Below, piece by piece: positions 10,534 through 20,830 of a stretch of DNA of 64,000 bases. The translations under genes and the position numbers were made by a program. Below the pieces are notes generated by a model. It saw only the letters and a program-made list of their open reading frames with translations. It did not search any database and was not told the DNA's origin. Source of the stretch: Antedon mediterranea (taxonomy: Eukaryota; Echinodermata; Crinoidea; Comatulida; Antedonidae); NCBI RefSeq assembly GCF_964355755.1, contig NC_092676.1, positions 12,074,288-12,138,287 on the forward strand. Reading direction: 5' to 3'. The first letter of the stretch is position 1, and the number at the start of each line of letters is the position of its first letter.

Positions 10534-13500
10534 ATGAATATGGAATTCATAACATTAGTTGGTATCTTTTTGTTGATTATCTTTACAATGATAATTTATT
10601 TGTGTAAGAATGTGAATAAAGAAGTTACAAGTAAAAAGCAGATTTTTGTCAATACAACTGGTAATGTTAATAATGGAGTTATGGATAAGACAGCAGAATT
10701 TAAAATAGTTGTTAATGACATCTTGGACCTACTTGATGAATGCTGTTCAACTGAGAATGTCAAAGACGAGAGAAATGATGATACAGGTAATGTCAATTGT
10801 GAATTTATGAAAGATACAACTGAATTTAAAGGAATAATTGATGATATCATAAACATATTATCTTATCGTACAGAGGTCAATTCAGAGTTTGATGATACAT
10901 GCATTTTCTGTAATATTGAAGTGAAAGTAGACGACAATTGCATAACATGTGACTGTTGTAGTCAAAATTTTCATGTGAAATGTGTAAGAGATGTGTTTGA
11001 AGACAAACTATGTAATTCCCGGGTAATTTGGATTTGTTCAATGTGTGGGAATCGTAATTTTGTTGATAACATGTTGGGTGAAATAGGTATTCCCTGTCAT
11101 TTCAATAGATATACGATTCTAGAACCTGATGAATCTGTCACTGCAGACTTTCCGGAATTAACGAAAAATAAAGAAAAACGTTGTAATAATGCCAAATTAA
11201 AATGTCAACAAACAGGAAGTGAAGATTTACTTGGTAATGATTGGATAAGGGTCAGATCAAAGAAAAGAACCGACAACAGAAAAAAGAGATGTAAAAATAG
11301 AGGAAATAAGAAAAGGGGAAAGCGCGTTATAAATGGTATAATTATAGAACCAGGTGTAAAATATATCGGCAAAGGTGTAAAAGATTTCTATGAAAGACGA
11401 AATAATAACAAAATGGAATGGAACATGAATACAAGTACTTATAGAGAATACAAGGAAAATGACGAAACGAATGGTAAGCCTATGTGTGATGTTTTGAAAA
11501 ATACAAAGGTAACAAACGGAATACAACAACAATCAGGTGGTGGTTCGAAACGAAATAGCAAGGGTCGTTTTGTCAAAAGTAAGAAGATTGATAACAAAGA
11601 ATCACAAGATAATATGAACCTGAATTTAAAACACCACAAGAATGATTGCGATACTATGGAACGGATTGGCGAAGATATTATTTTAAAGAAAGGTAAAAAT
11701 GACAATTCAGAAATGAAAACTGATGACGACTTTAAAATGAAATGTAGGCCTACTGAAGAAAACGACAACACAGCGACTGACGATGTGAAATCACAAAATA
11801 GTAGCAAAATGAATGACAGAACTAATAGATTTGATAGTAATGTTACAGATCATAAAAATCAAACATGTGCAAGTTGTGAATTTGACGAAAACGAAGTATC
11901 GATAATTGATGACGGATCTAAAAAAGCAGTGACTGAAAAAATTAGGTCCCATACTAAACCTAAATGTGACCAACATGCTATCGATGTGGATATTGAAGTT
12001 TTAACAAAAAATAATTTTTCGGAAGAATTGATAATCGATGAGAGATCAAAACAAAAGAATGCACCAATAAGGCAGAATACACAATCAATAAATGAATTAC
12101 AACTATATAATAGTAATGATAATAATATAACTGTAGCACAGGGTAGTTTTAATCAAGGGAATTATAGATTTGGCTTTGCAGGTGGTAAACAGTGTGTTGC
12201 AAATAGTCTTGTAGCTATTCTTTATTCTACAAAGATGAATGGAAATGAATTTTACACCAAAGACCTTGATACAATATTGACTCTTGGAAATGAGTTGTAC
12301 CGTTACATTCAAAAAGATTCCACTATGCATGAGGACCTTTTGATGATTTCTGAACTGCCGAAAGAATTGGATATCTTGGATAACACATTTGTAATATCTC
12401 CAAAAGAATCAGTTTTTGGTATAATAGATGGGAATCTCGAATTTATGGCTGAATATGGAGCCTTGTCATTAAACCAAGCTCTTGAACAAGAATTACACCA
12501 ACATGATGCATTTTTTATGAATTTTAACAGAAGCACATTTTCTATTATTAAACGTGTAAATGGTTTCCTTATATTTGATCCACATGCAAGAGATCGATTT
12601 GGTTGTGTTAGTGAGCATGGAAAGAGTATTTTACTTTACAGTCCATCTTGGCAAGGTGTGTACGACTATTGTATAAGATTAGCAAGGTCAATGAACTGTA
12701 ATTTACATGACACCGAGTTTGAACTGACTGGTGTAAATATTGAAAATAAGTCTATGATTTTATGTTCCGCTTCTGTGCTCGATGATAATTGTGAACAAAG
12801 CAACTTGGGAAACGTCGATGTTGATGAACCTAGTACGTCTTATCAGTATAAATGTAGTACAAGATTACCAGAAAAGAATATTGATTATAAAGTTAAAGGC
12901 AAAACACATAATAAAGAAGGTCATGTCTCATCAAGTAATGAATGGCAAAGTGATAGTGATATTGAAATTGTTAATGTTCAGTATGGAGAAAGACCTGACA
13001 AGAATTTTAAATTTATTCCAATCTCAGAAGTACAAAAGAAAAACATGTGTAAAGAAGTAGGCATTCATTGTGAACATACCGATATGAATTGTGGTATTAA
13101 CAGAACTAGTCAGATTGGACATCCTCTTCAAATTACGAATATTACAGGTGATGGTAATTGTTTTTATCGTGCAATTTCATACATTATTTCTGGGACTGAA
13201 GATAATCATTTACTTTTAAGAAGAGCAATTACTAATCATTTATTGGAAACTGATGACTTATTTATTAATACATTTAGTCACGAATATAGATCAGTTAAGG
13301 AATATGTGTTTAAAAAAAGAGTAATGGATAATGGAACGTGGGCATCCAATACTGAAATAAGTGCAATGGCAAACTTGCTTAATACAGATATTTATTCATT
13401 TAATGATCAGCTTTTGACGTGGCAATTGTTTTCTGCTAAAAAGCCAGGAGGAATAGATGATGTTACAACTGACAATGGTATATATATTTTGTACACCATG

Positions 13501-16500
13501 AATGTGCATTTTAATGTAGTGGAATCTGTCAATGTCAGTCAAAATAATGTTCAGGAAACAACAGGAAAAGTTGATATGAATGTCACAACGAAGAAACGAA
13601 AGAAAACGGGAGAAGAAACTTGTGACACATTTGAAGATATAGAACCAAAACACAAAAAGAGTAAAATTGTTGAAAGGCCTTGTTCAGAAAGCAGAGTAAA
13701 AATTTTAAGGGGAAAACGAAAACAATCTTATAGAATTAGAAAAGAAACAGAAAAGAATCGACAGAGAATTAAACGGGAAAGAGAAGAAAAAAATTATTCA
13801 GAAGAAACAAATGAAATCAGAAACAAATATCAAAGTGATTTTCTATACAGAGAGGAAAAGAAACGCAAAGTAAAAGAGGCACAACAATTAAAATATGGTG
13901 ATGGTGATTATAAATTCCAAAAAAGGAAGGAAAACAGAGAAAGACAACACAAAATGTATAGATGTGACCCTAAATATAATGTTAAGGTACGAAATAAAGC
14001 TAGACATAATTACAACATTAATTTGGATTACCGAACAACCAAAAAAGAAACAATGAAGAATAGATACAACAATGATACAATGTTTAGACATAAAACTCTA
14101 CAAAATAATAAACAAAGAAAGAAGGAAAGGTATCACAATGATCCAACATTTCAACAAAACTTGAAGCAAAAATTAGCAGAGAAGTATTTTAATAATTTAC
14201 AATTCAGAGAAAACCTTACACAAAAATTGGCAGAGAAGTATCGGAATAATTTGAAATTTCGACAAAACCTTAAGCAGAAATTGGCAGAGAAGTATCGGAA
14301 TAATTTGAAATTTAGACAAAATTGTAAGCAGAAATTGGCAGAGAAGTATCGGAATAATTTGAAATTTAGACAAAACTGTAAAGACAAATTTGCAGAGAAG
14401 TATCGGGGTAATTTAAAATTTAGACAAAAATGTAAAGACAAATTGGCAGAAAAGTATCGGAGTAATTTGAAATTTAGACAAAAATGCAAAGACAAATTGG
14501 CAGAAAAGTATCGGAGTAATTTGAAATTTAGACAAAACTGTAAACAAAAATTGGCTGAGAAATATCGAGGTAATTCAAAATTCCGTCAAAGGTGTAAGCA
14601 AAAGTGTAAGCAAAGATTTACAGAAAAGTATCATGGTGATGAAGGGTTCCGAAACAAAATCATGAAGAAAAACATGACAAATCGGGAAAAAATGAAATCA
14701 GAAAACACTAATTTTGAGATTGTTTTAGAAAACTTCAGGAAAACTGTTTCTCGTGGTCCTGAATATGTTTGTTGTGTATGCTTTAAATTGTTATTCAAAG
14801 ATCAAGTTATGAAGTGCGTTAAAGCTAAATACAAAAATAAGGCTTGTATAAATGAAAAGTATTTGCATTTTTGCAATAATGAATGTAATAAACCTTGTCA
14901 ATTTGTCGAATCACCAAGATGTCGTTTATGGATTTGTTTCACATGCCACAGGAAAATGTTAAACGGGAAAGTTCCCGCAGAAGCCAATTCAAACAATTTA
15001 CAACTACACGATATTCCTCCTGAGCTTAGGTGTTTAAATAATTTAGAGCAGCATTTGATTGGATTAAACATTCCTTTTATGAAATTAATGAATTTACCAA
15101 AAGGTGGACAGCATGGAATACATGGACCAGTCGTATGTGTACCATCAAATACTATTGAAACTGTTAAAATGCTGCCTAGACCAGAGGTTGATGATCAATT
15201 AATATCCGTAAAATTGAAGCGAAAGTTGTCTTACAAAGGTTATTACAAATATAAATTTGTTAACACTGCTAATGTTATTGAAGCTCTTAGATATTTACAA
15301 GATCATAACAAATGCTATTTTGATATAGCTATTAATGAAGAATGGCATAATTATTTATCTGAAGAAAACATTGAAAATGCAAATACTAAGGTAGATGAAA
15401 ATCAAACATGTATAGTAAACAATGAAGAAGAAGAGGAAGAATTAGAAGACCGATTGTGTGGTGCTATCTTTGATACAAGTCTCCAACCTGTTGACAGGCG
15501 ACAAAATTTGGTTGATGAATATTTTAATGACATAATTTGTTGTGCACCGTGTGAAAATAATAGCCCTATTGCATTGTTAAGTAATAAAAGCAATGAAGCA
15601 AAATCATTTCCAGTGTTATTTCCAACAGGCCAACCAACATTCCATGATACAAGAGATGTTAAAATAACACTCGGACGTTATTTTCATAATAGATTAATGC
15701 ATATAGATAACAGGTTTGCACAAAATACAGAATTCATATTTTATGCTCAATCTTTATATGAACTTCAACAAATTTTATCAAGTATTTCCATTGCATTGCG
15801 AAAAGGGTCAAGTAAAAAAGATGATTTTAGCAAAGTTACTGTATCCGATTTAAAAAATGTTACCAAAATTCAGGAGATTTTAAAATCTGATAGGGGTTAT
15901 AAATTTCTAAAACAAATTCGTGGAACTCCACCGTACTGGCAAGCTACACAAAAAGATATAATAGCAATGGTTAGACAGATTGGAAAACCAACATTCTTTC
16001 TTTCATTCTCAAGTGCTGATTTCCGTTGGAAAGAAATAATGACGACATTGCTAAGTCAGTCTGGAGACCAAAGAAACATTGAAGAATTAGAATGGGCAGA
16101 TAAATGTAATTTGTTGAAATCAAATCCAGTGACTGTTGCCAGAATGTTTGATAAACGCTTTCATACTTTTTTGAAAAATGTAATTTTGTCTGAAGCACAG
16201 CCTATTGGTAAAGTCGTAGATTATTTTTACCGAATTGAATTTCAAATGAGAGGAAGTCCACATGTTCATATGTTAGTATGGGTTGAAAATGCTCCTATTT
16301 TTGGTACAGATAAAGATAATGAAGTTATTAATTTTGTCGATAAATATATTTCTTGTGCTGTGCCATGTGAAACTGTAGATCCTGAACTGAATGAAATTGT
16401 TAAAAGTGTGCAAATTCACAGTAAAAGACATTCTAAATCATGTAAAAAAAAGGGAACAAATTGCAGATTTAACTTTCCCAGACAACCTTCTGGAAATACA

Positions 16501-19500
16501 TTTGTTATGAGACCTACAATTGTGGATAAAGACAATGATGATAATGATGACAATAAACAAGCAATGGAGCTGTTAACCTCAGTAAAAGATGCTGTGACTA
16601 ATGAAGAAACATATAAAAATGCAATAGAACTTTTCCAAAGTTTAGGTATTACACAAAATGCATTTGAGAAAGCAAATAATTGTGTAGCTACTGAGGAAAA
16701 AATTGTTATAAAGAGAAACCCTCAAGATGTGTGGGTAAATCAATATAATCCTTCCTTATTGAGAGCATGGAATGCTAATATGGATATTCAATATATTACA
16801 AATGTTTATGCATGTATAATTTACGTTATAGGATATATGTCAAAATCTGAACGTGAAATGGGTTTACTGTTAAATCATGCAGCATCAGAAGTAAAAGAAG
16901 GCAATGAAGATGCTAGGCAAAGTTTGCGAAAACTTGGTAATGTTTATATGAATAATCGAGAAGTGTCTGCACAAGAAAGTATTTATCGTGTTTGTAGTTT
17001 AAGATTAAAAGAATGTTCAAGGAAAGTTGAATTTATCCCAGTAGGACCTAATCCTGTCAGAATGAGTTTACCACTAAGTGTAATTAAAAACAAAGAAGAT
17101 GATGATGTAAGTGCATGGTTGCCAAATAAGATCGACAAATATAAAGCTCGACCTAATAGTTCTGAATTTAATAAAATGTGCCTTGCAAAATTTTGTTCAG
17201 AATATAGAATATTGAGTTCATCAGAAATGAAAGGAAACAAACAAAAAAAGAATGTATTTCAGTTAAAAAAACAGTTGGGATTCATCCAAAAAAGAACACG
17301 AACTAGTAATGCTATAGTAAGATACCCTCGATTTCCAATGGATACAGCACCTGAGAAATATTTTTTGAGTATACTTCAGTTATTTCTACCATTTCGAAAA
17401 GATGAACAGTTGAAACCTCCAAATTTTGAAACGTATGAACAATTTCATGAGAAAGGATGTGTGAAATTATGTGGCTGTCAATTACAAACGGTAAAGTCAA
17501 TAGTTCATGGAAACATGGAACAATATGAAAAAAGTGCTGATGATGTTGAAGAAGCACAGGAATGTTTATCAAAATTTGGACCACAAGAAGATGCATGGAG
17601 TTTATTATGTCCAGAAAGCGAAAAAGAAAGGTTAGACAACCCAAAGCCAAATGTAGAGGTTGATGATGAAGAAGATGAATTTTTCATTCCAGATTTTGGA
17701 ATTCAAAAAAATCATACATCTAAAGTAGAGTCTAATTCATCTAATATTCCAAGACCAGAATTGAACAAAATGATTCGATCTTTAAATGAAAAACAACAAC
17801 ATATATTTTATAAGACAAGACAATGGTGTTTAGACAAAGCTAATGGTAAAAAACCTGAAGCATTTTATACTTTCATAACTGGTGGCGCTGGTACAGGAAA
17901 AAGTCATTTGGTAAACTGTATTTATAATGAAGCGACACGTATTCTTGGAAAAATTATGGAAAATCCCGATGATTTGTCAATATTGAAATTAGCTCCTACA
18001 GGAATCGCAGCATATAATATTAAAGGCCAAACAATTCATAGCGCTTTGTCTATCCCGATTAATATTTCACTTCCGTATCAACCACTTGGAGAAGAAAAAA
18101 TAAGTGCACTTCGTAATCAGTTGTGTCAGTTGCAAATTGTTATTATAGATGAAATATCAATGGTAAATCAAAGGTTACTTTGGTATATCCACGGAAGATT
18201 AAGGCAAATAAAACAAGTACGCAACGATAGTCCATTTGGTAACATTTCAGTAATTGCTGTTGGTGATTTTTATCAGTTACCCCCAGTGATGGGCAGTTCG
18301 TTATATAAAGACACATTGGAAAGCTCACTGTGGTTAGATAACTTTAAGCAAGTACAGTTAGACCAAATCATGAGGCAAAAAGAAGATAAAGAATTTGCTT
18401 TATTGTTAAACAAATTGCGTACAAAAGAAAAACATGATTGTTTGTCTGATAACGATTTATTTGTTTTAAAATCACGTGAAACAGGGGAAGAATGTGAAGA
18501 TGCTGTTCATATTTACCCACGCAATAAACAAGTTGATGAATGGAATAAAAAAATGTTGCACAAAACCTGTACAGACATTGTATGCATTGAAGCAGAAGAT
18601 AGTGTAGTAAACGCCAAGAAACAAACCAAAATTTGTGAGAAACCTCGGAATTCACGTCAAACTAGTTTACTAAATTATTTTTGGATTGCACTTAATGCCA
18701 GAGTGATGTTGATTAAAAATGTAGATGTTAAAAAAGGCTTAACGAATGGATGTATGGGACATGTTCATGAAATAGTCAAACCCAATCGTAACGCCAAACC
18801 AGTATCTATTAAAGTAAAGTTTGATAATAATGAAATCGGTGTTCAGGCAATTGAAATGTTTAAAGAATCTATGGGGAATAAATACAGTCGAAAACAATTT
18901 CCTCTCAAATTAGCATATGCATGCACAGTTCATAAAGTCCAAGGATTGACAATGAATGAAGCAGTAGTTTGCCTTAAAAATACCTTTGCACCTGGACAAG
19001 CATACGTAGCCCTCAGTCGTGTTACTTCAGTATCTGGACTTACTATTGAACATCTTAATCATAATCTGATTTATTGTGATCCAAACATAAAGAAATGCTT
19101 AAATAATATGGAATCATATGTACAATTTAAAAAACAAGGTCATGATTCGGATTCTAAATTTTCAATAATGTTACATAACATTCAAGGGCTTAAACAACAT
19201 TTTGCTGATCTTCAGTGCAATGATTTGTTTATGAATTCTAGTATTATATGTCTAACTGAAACGTGGTTAAATAAGGATGATGATGTTTTTGATGTAAGTA
19301 TTGAGCCGTATAAATTGTATCACCAAGCAAGGTATGATTCGTATTCCAATACAAATGATCTGAGTTCCAAAATAAAAAATCAGGCTCATGGCGGCGTTGC
19401 AGTGTATACCAAGAACACGTTTACAAGCAGATTAAACATACGTAATAATGATATAGAAGCAGTTTCATTCTTAATAACAAGTCCAATTTCAGTTTCCGTG

Positions 19501-19812
19501 TCAGTAATTTATCGACCCCCAAGCTATGATATTAATCAATTCTGTCAAAATTTGAGAAAATATTTGGAAGAGTTACAAAAAGTGAGTACAAAATGTATTG
19601 TAATGGGTGATTTTAATGAAAATCTTTTCAAACAATCTTCCAGAGTGAATAATTTAATGTCAGAGAATGAGTACCGACAACATGTTACATGTTCCACCAC
19701 TGAAAACAATACATTGATTGATCATGTTTATAGCAAAGGTCTTGATTCAGTACAGGCTGAAGTAATTCCAATTTATTATAGCTATCATGAAGCCATTCAA
19801 ATTAAATTTTAA
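10534..19812 (+). CDS. Helentron-type rolling-circle transposase (Rep/helicase/endonuclease), intact, 3092 aa
   Basis: Probably catalyses rolling-circle transposition of its own element. Order seen: hydrophobic segment (about 5-25); PHD finger (C123/C126, C139/C142, H147/C150, C168/C171); a possible cysteine peptidase with GGKQC (C554) and FDPH (D682, H684); an OTU domain with GDGNCFYR (D873, C876) and a late HFNVV (H992); basic linker with 18-residue repeats (about 1208-1375); a Cys-rich region with WICFTCH (about 1408-1560); Helitron Rep with SPHVHM (H1910, H1912) and tyrosines Y2097/Y2101 in YVIGY; PIF1-like helicase with GGAGTGKSH (2450-2458), IIDEISM, GDFYQLPPV and YVALSR; and a LINE-like endonuclease/phosphatase domain (N2882, E2909, D3026, N3028, H3085). 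The C-terminal endonuclease points to the Helentron (Helitron2) group. ATG 10534 is the first Met after an in-frame stop. There is no intron or internal stop. Unusual points are the N-terminal membrane segment and SYH where SDH is usual in the endonuclease. Confidence 0.93.
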   Translation: MNMEFITLVGIFLLIIFTMIIYLCKNVNKEVTSKKQIFVNTTGNVNNGVMDKTAEFKIVVNDILDLLDECCSTENVKDERNDDTGNVNCEFMKDTTEFKGIIDDIINILSYRTEVNSEFDDTCIFCNIEVKVDDNCITCDCCSQNFHVKCVRDVFEDKLCNSRVIWICSMCGNRNFVDNMLGEIGIPCHFNRYTILEPDESVTADFPELTKNKEKRCNNAKLKCQQTGSEDLLGNDWIRVRSKKRTDNRKKRCKNRGNKKRGKRVINGIIIEPGVKYIGKGVKDFYERRNNNKMEWNMNTSTYREYKENDETNGKPMCDVLKNTKVTNGIQQQSGGGSKRNSKGRFVKSKKIDNKESQDNMNLNLKHHKNDCDTMERIGEDIILKKGKNDNSEMKTDDDFKMKCRPTEENDNTATDDVKSQNSSKMNDRTNRFDSNVTDHKNQTCASCEFDENEVSIIDDGSKKAVTEKIRSHTKPKCDQHAIDVDIEVLTKNNFSEELIIDERSKQKNAPIRQNTQSINELQLYNSNDNNITVAQGSFNQGNYRFGFAGGKQCVANSLVAILYSTKMNGNEFYTKDLDTILTLGNELYRYIQKDSTMHEDLLMISELPKELDILDNTFVISPKESVFGIIDGNLEFMAEYGALSLNQALEQELHQHDAFFMNFNRSTFSIIKRVNGFLIFDPHARDRFGCVSEHGKSILLYSPSWQGVYDYCIRLARSMNCNLHDTEFELTGVNIENKSMILCSASVLDDNCEQSNLGNVDVDEPSTSYQYKCSTRLPEKNIDYKVKGKTHNKEGHVSSSNEWQSDSDIEIVNVQYGERPDKNFKFIPISEVQKKNMCKEVGIHCEHTDMNCGINRTSQIGHPLQITNITGDGNCFYRAISYIISGTEDNHLLLRRAITNHLLETDDLFINTFSHEYRSVKEYVFKKRVMDNGTWASNTEISAMANLLNTDIYSFNDQLLTWQLFSAKKPGGIDDVTTDNGIYILYTMNVHFNVVESVNVSQNNVQETTGKVDMNVTTKKRKKTGEETCDTFEDIEPKHKKSKIVERPCSESRVKILRGKRKQSYRIRKETEKNRQRIKREREEKNYSEETNEIRNKYQSDFLYREEKKRKVKEAQQLKYGDGDYKFQKRKENRERQHKMYRCDPKYNVKVRNKARHNYNINLDYRTTKKETMKNRYNNDTMFRHKTLQNNKQRKKERYHNDPTFQQNLKQKLAEKYFNNLQFRENLTQKLAEKYRNNLKFRQNLKQKLAEKYRNNLKFRQNCKQKLAEKYRNNLKFRQNCKDKFAEKYRGNLKFRQKCKDKLAEKYRSNLKFRQKCKDKLAEKYRSNLKFRQNCKQKLAEKYRGNSKFRQRCKQKCKQRFTEKYHGDEGFRNKIMKKNMTNREKMKSENTNFEIVLENFRKTVSRGPEYVCCVCFKLLFKDQVMKCVKAKYKNKACINEKYLHFCNNECNKPCQFVESPRCRLWICFTCHRKMLNGKVPAEANSNNLQLHDIPPELRCLNNLEQHLIGLNIPFMKLMNLPKGGQHGIHGPVVCVPSNTIETVKMLPRPEVDDQLISVKLKRKLSYKGYYKYKFVNTANVIEALRYLQDHNKCYFDIAINEEWHNYLSEENIENANTKVDENQTCIVNNEEEEEELEDRLCGAIFDTSLQPVDRRQNLVDEYFNDIICCAPCENNSPIALLSNKSNEAKSFPVLFPTGQPTFHDTRDVKITLGRYFHNRLMHIDNRFAQNTEFIFYAQSLYELQQILSSISIALRKGSSKKDDFSKVTVSDLKNVTKIQEILKSDRGYKFLKQIRGTPPYWQATQKDIIAMVRQIGKPTFFLSFSSADFRWKEIMTTLLSQSGDQRNIEELEWADKCNLLKSNPVTVARMFDKRFHTFLKNVILSEAQPIGKVVDYFYRIEFQMRGSPHVHMLVWVENAPIFGTDKDNEVINFVDKYISCAVPCETVDPELNEIVKSVQIHSKRHSKSCKKKGTNCRFNFPRQPSGNTFVMRPTIVDKDNDDNDDNKQAMELLTSVKDAVTNEETYKNAIELFQSLGITQNAFEKANNCVATEEKIVIKRNPQDVWVNQYNPSLLRAWNANMDIQYITNVYACIIYVIGYMSKSEREMGLLLNHAASEVKEGNEDARQSLRKLGNVYMNNREVSAQESIYRVCSLRLKECSRKVEFIPVGPNPVRMSLPLSVIKNKEDDDVSAWLPNKIDKYKARPNSSEFNKMCLAKFCSEYRILSSSEMKGNKQKKNVFQLKKQLGFIQKRTRTSNAIVRYPRFPMDTAPEKYFLSILQLFLPFRKDEQLKPPNFETYEQFHEKGCVKLCGCQLQTVKSIVHGNMEQYEKSADDVEEAQECLSKFGPQEDAWSLLCPESEKERLDNPKPNVEVDDEEDEFFIPDFGIQKNHTSKVESNSSNIPRPELNKMIRSLNEKQQHIFYKTRQWCLDKANGKKPEAFYTFITGGAGTGKSHLVNCIYNEATRILGKIMENPDDLSILKLAPTGIAAYNIKGQTIHSALSIPINISLPYQPLGEEKISALRNQLCQLQIVIIDEISMVNQRLLWYIHGRLRQIKQVRNDSPFGNISVIAVGDFYQLPPVMGSSLYKDTLESSLWLDNFKQVQLDQIMRQKEDKEFALLLNKLRTKEKHDCLSDNDLFVLKSRETGEECEDAVHIYPRNKQVDEWNKKMLHKTCTDIVCIEAEDSVVNAKKQTKICEKPRNSRQTSLLNYFWIALNARVMLIKNVDVKKGLTNGCMGHVHEIVKPNRNAKPVSIKVKFDNNEIGVQAIEMFKESMGNKYSRKQFPLKLAYACTVHKVQGLTMNEAVVCLKNTFAPGQAYVALSRVTSVSGLTIEHLNHNLIYCDPNIKKCLNNMESYVQFKKQGHDSDSKFSIMLHNIQGLKQHFADLQCNDLFMNSSIICLTETWLNKDDDVFDVSIEPYKLYHQARYDSYSNTNDLSSKIKNQAHGGVAVYTKNTFTSRLNIRNNDIEAVSFLITSPISVSVSVIYRPPSYDINQFCQNLRKYLEELQKVSTKCIVMGDFNENLFKQSSRVNNLMSENEYRQHVTCSTTENNTLIDHVYSKGLDSVQAEVIPIYYSYHEAIQIKF
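14155..14655 (+). repeat. In-frame 54-bp repeats in the Helentron gene
   Basis: About nine tandem copies of an 18-codon unit, consensus near KQKLAEKYRNNLKFRQNC. More diverged relatives lie just upstream (KERYHNDPTFQQN, RYNNDTMFRHK). The block is strongly basic and predicted helical. It could bind nucleic acid or act as a spacer between the OTU and the Cys-rich region. Near-identity of the central copies suggests recent slippage or unequal exchange. Confidence 0.85.
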
Positions 19813-20048
19813 TTGCAGCATGCAATGGTTTTTAAGTATTTAAACTCAAAAACCAAAATGATATATTATACGGCCTATCACTATATGTGCAAGCGTGGTC
19901 AAGAACGTCAAAAATATATTAATATATAATATACTGGAAAATCACCCAGCAGAATACTATAAAAACTTTTTAAGAATTGAAAACAAAACTGGATAAAAAT
20001 CAAGAAAAAAAACCAATTTGATTAAAACAAGATGAAAATCATTTGACT
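19813..20048. other. 3' flank of the Helentron gene
   Basis: AT-rich sequence following the TAA. No hairpin or coding frame stands out. Confidence 0.4.
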
Positions 20049-20436
20049 CTCTATGCACGAGGGGCAGCGAATAATCTGTAACTTCAACCCATGTCATTCT
20101 CCTGTATAGGAGAAATCTTAATCTTAATTTTGTTTTTATGTGAGTTATATTATTATAAATATTGTTCAGAATTTGAATATGCAATGTTGTAATCTGTGCA
20201 CATAATACTCTTTCAATATTTACCGGTATTCAAGTAATGTTAAAAATGAAAGTTACATTTTACAGAAGAAGAAAATTGATACGTTCTGTTTTAGACGATT
20301 ACCAATACTTCATTAGGTCTATACATAATTTCAGTTGTATAATTGTTTTTTATTTTCTTTTTTTTTTATCTATCCAGGTCTACATGAAATTACTAATACA
20401 GTAATTTACTCGTTTGCAAGAATAATCAATTTATTA
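20049..20436 (+). repeat. 3' direct repeat, copy 1
   Basis: Starts TCTATGCACGAGGGGCAGCG. It contains the hairpin at 20097-20114, GTGAGTTATATTATTATAAA and CTACCGGTATTCAAGTAATG-like sequence. The copy runs on to an AATAATCAATTTATT segment. It is followed directly by copy 2 and may be the right end of the rolling-circle element. Confidence 0.8.
20097..20114 (+). other. Hairpin in 3' repeat copy 1
   Basis: TTCTCCT-GTAT-AGGAGAA: a perfect 7-bp stem with a 4-nt loop. Hairpins close to the 3' end are typical of Helitron/Helentron elements, but the exact terminus is not identified here. Confidence 0.6.
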
Positions 20437-20830
20437 TCTATGCAAGAGGGGCAGCGAATAATCTGTAACTTCAACCCATGTCATTCTCCTGTATAGGAGA
20501 AACAATATCTGGTGAGTAAACACATTTTAATCTTGTTTTTAAGTGAGTTATATTATTATAAATATTGTTCTGAATTTGAATATGCAATGTTGCAATCTGT
20601 GCACATAATACTCTTTCAATATCTACCGGTATTCAAGTAATGTTAAAAATAAAAAGTTACATTTAACAGAAGAAGAAAATACGTTTTGTTTTATACGATT
20701 ACCAATACTAATACAGTAATTTAGATTCAACCTGTTAGTGGCGGTTTCATTGCTGTTGGTTGTTAACTGAATAAAATAAAATAAATAAATAAAATAAATT
20801 TGCTCATTTGCAAAAATAATCAATTTATTT
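20437..20830 (+). repeat. 3' direct repeat, copy 2
   Basis: A diverged copy of 20049-20436 with insertions, including an ATAAA-rich microsatellite near 20765-20800. It ends with the same AATAATCAATTTATT segment. Two tandem right ends could reflect a tandem insertion or a duplicated terminus. Confidence 0.75.
20484..20501 (+). other. Hairpin in 3' repeat copy 2
   Basis: The same TTCTCCT-GTAT-AGGAGAA stem-loop as at 20097-20114. It is unchanged even though the surrounding repeat has diverged, which suggests it matters to the element. Confidence 0.6.

Noticed and set aside
10534-19812. Host gene or viral polyprotein with OTU and helicase domains
   Set aside because: The HUH Rep with paired tyrosines, PIF1-like helicase and C-terminal LINE-like endonuclease in this order identify a Helentron-type transposon.
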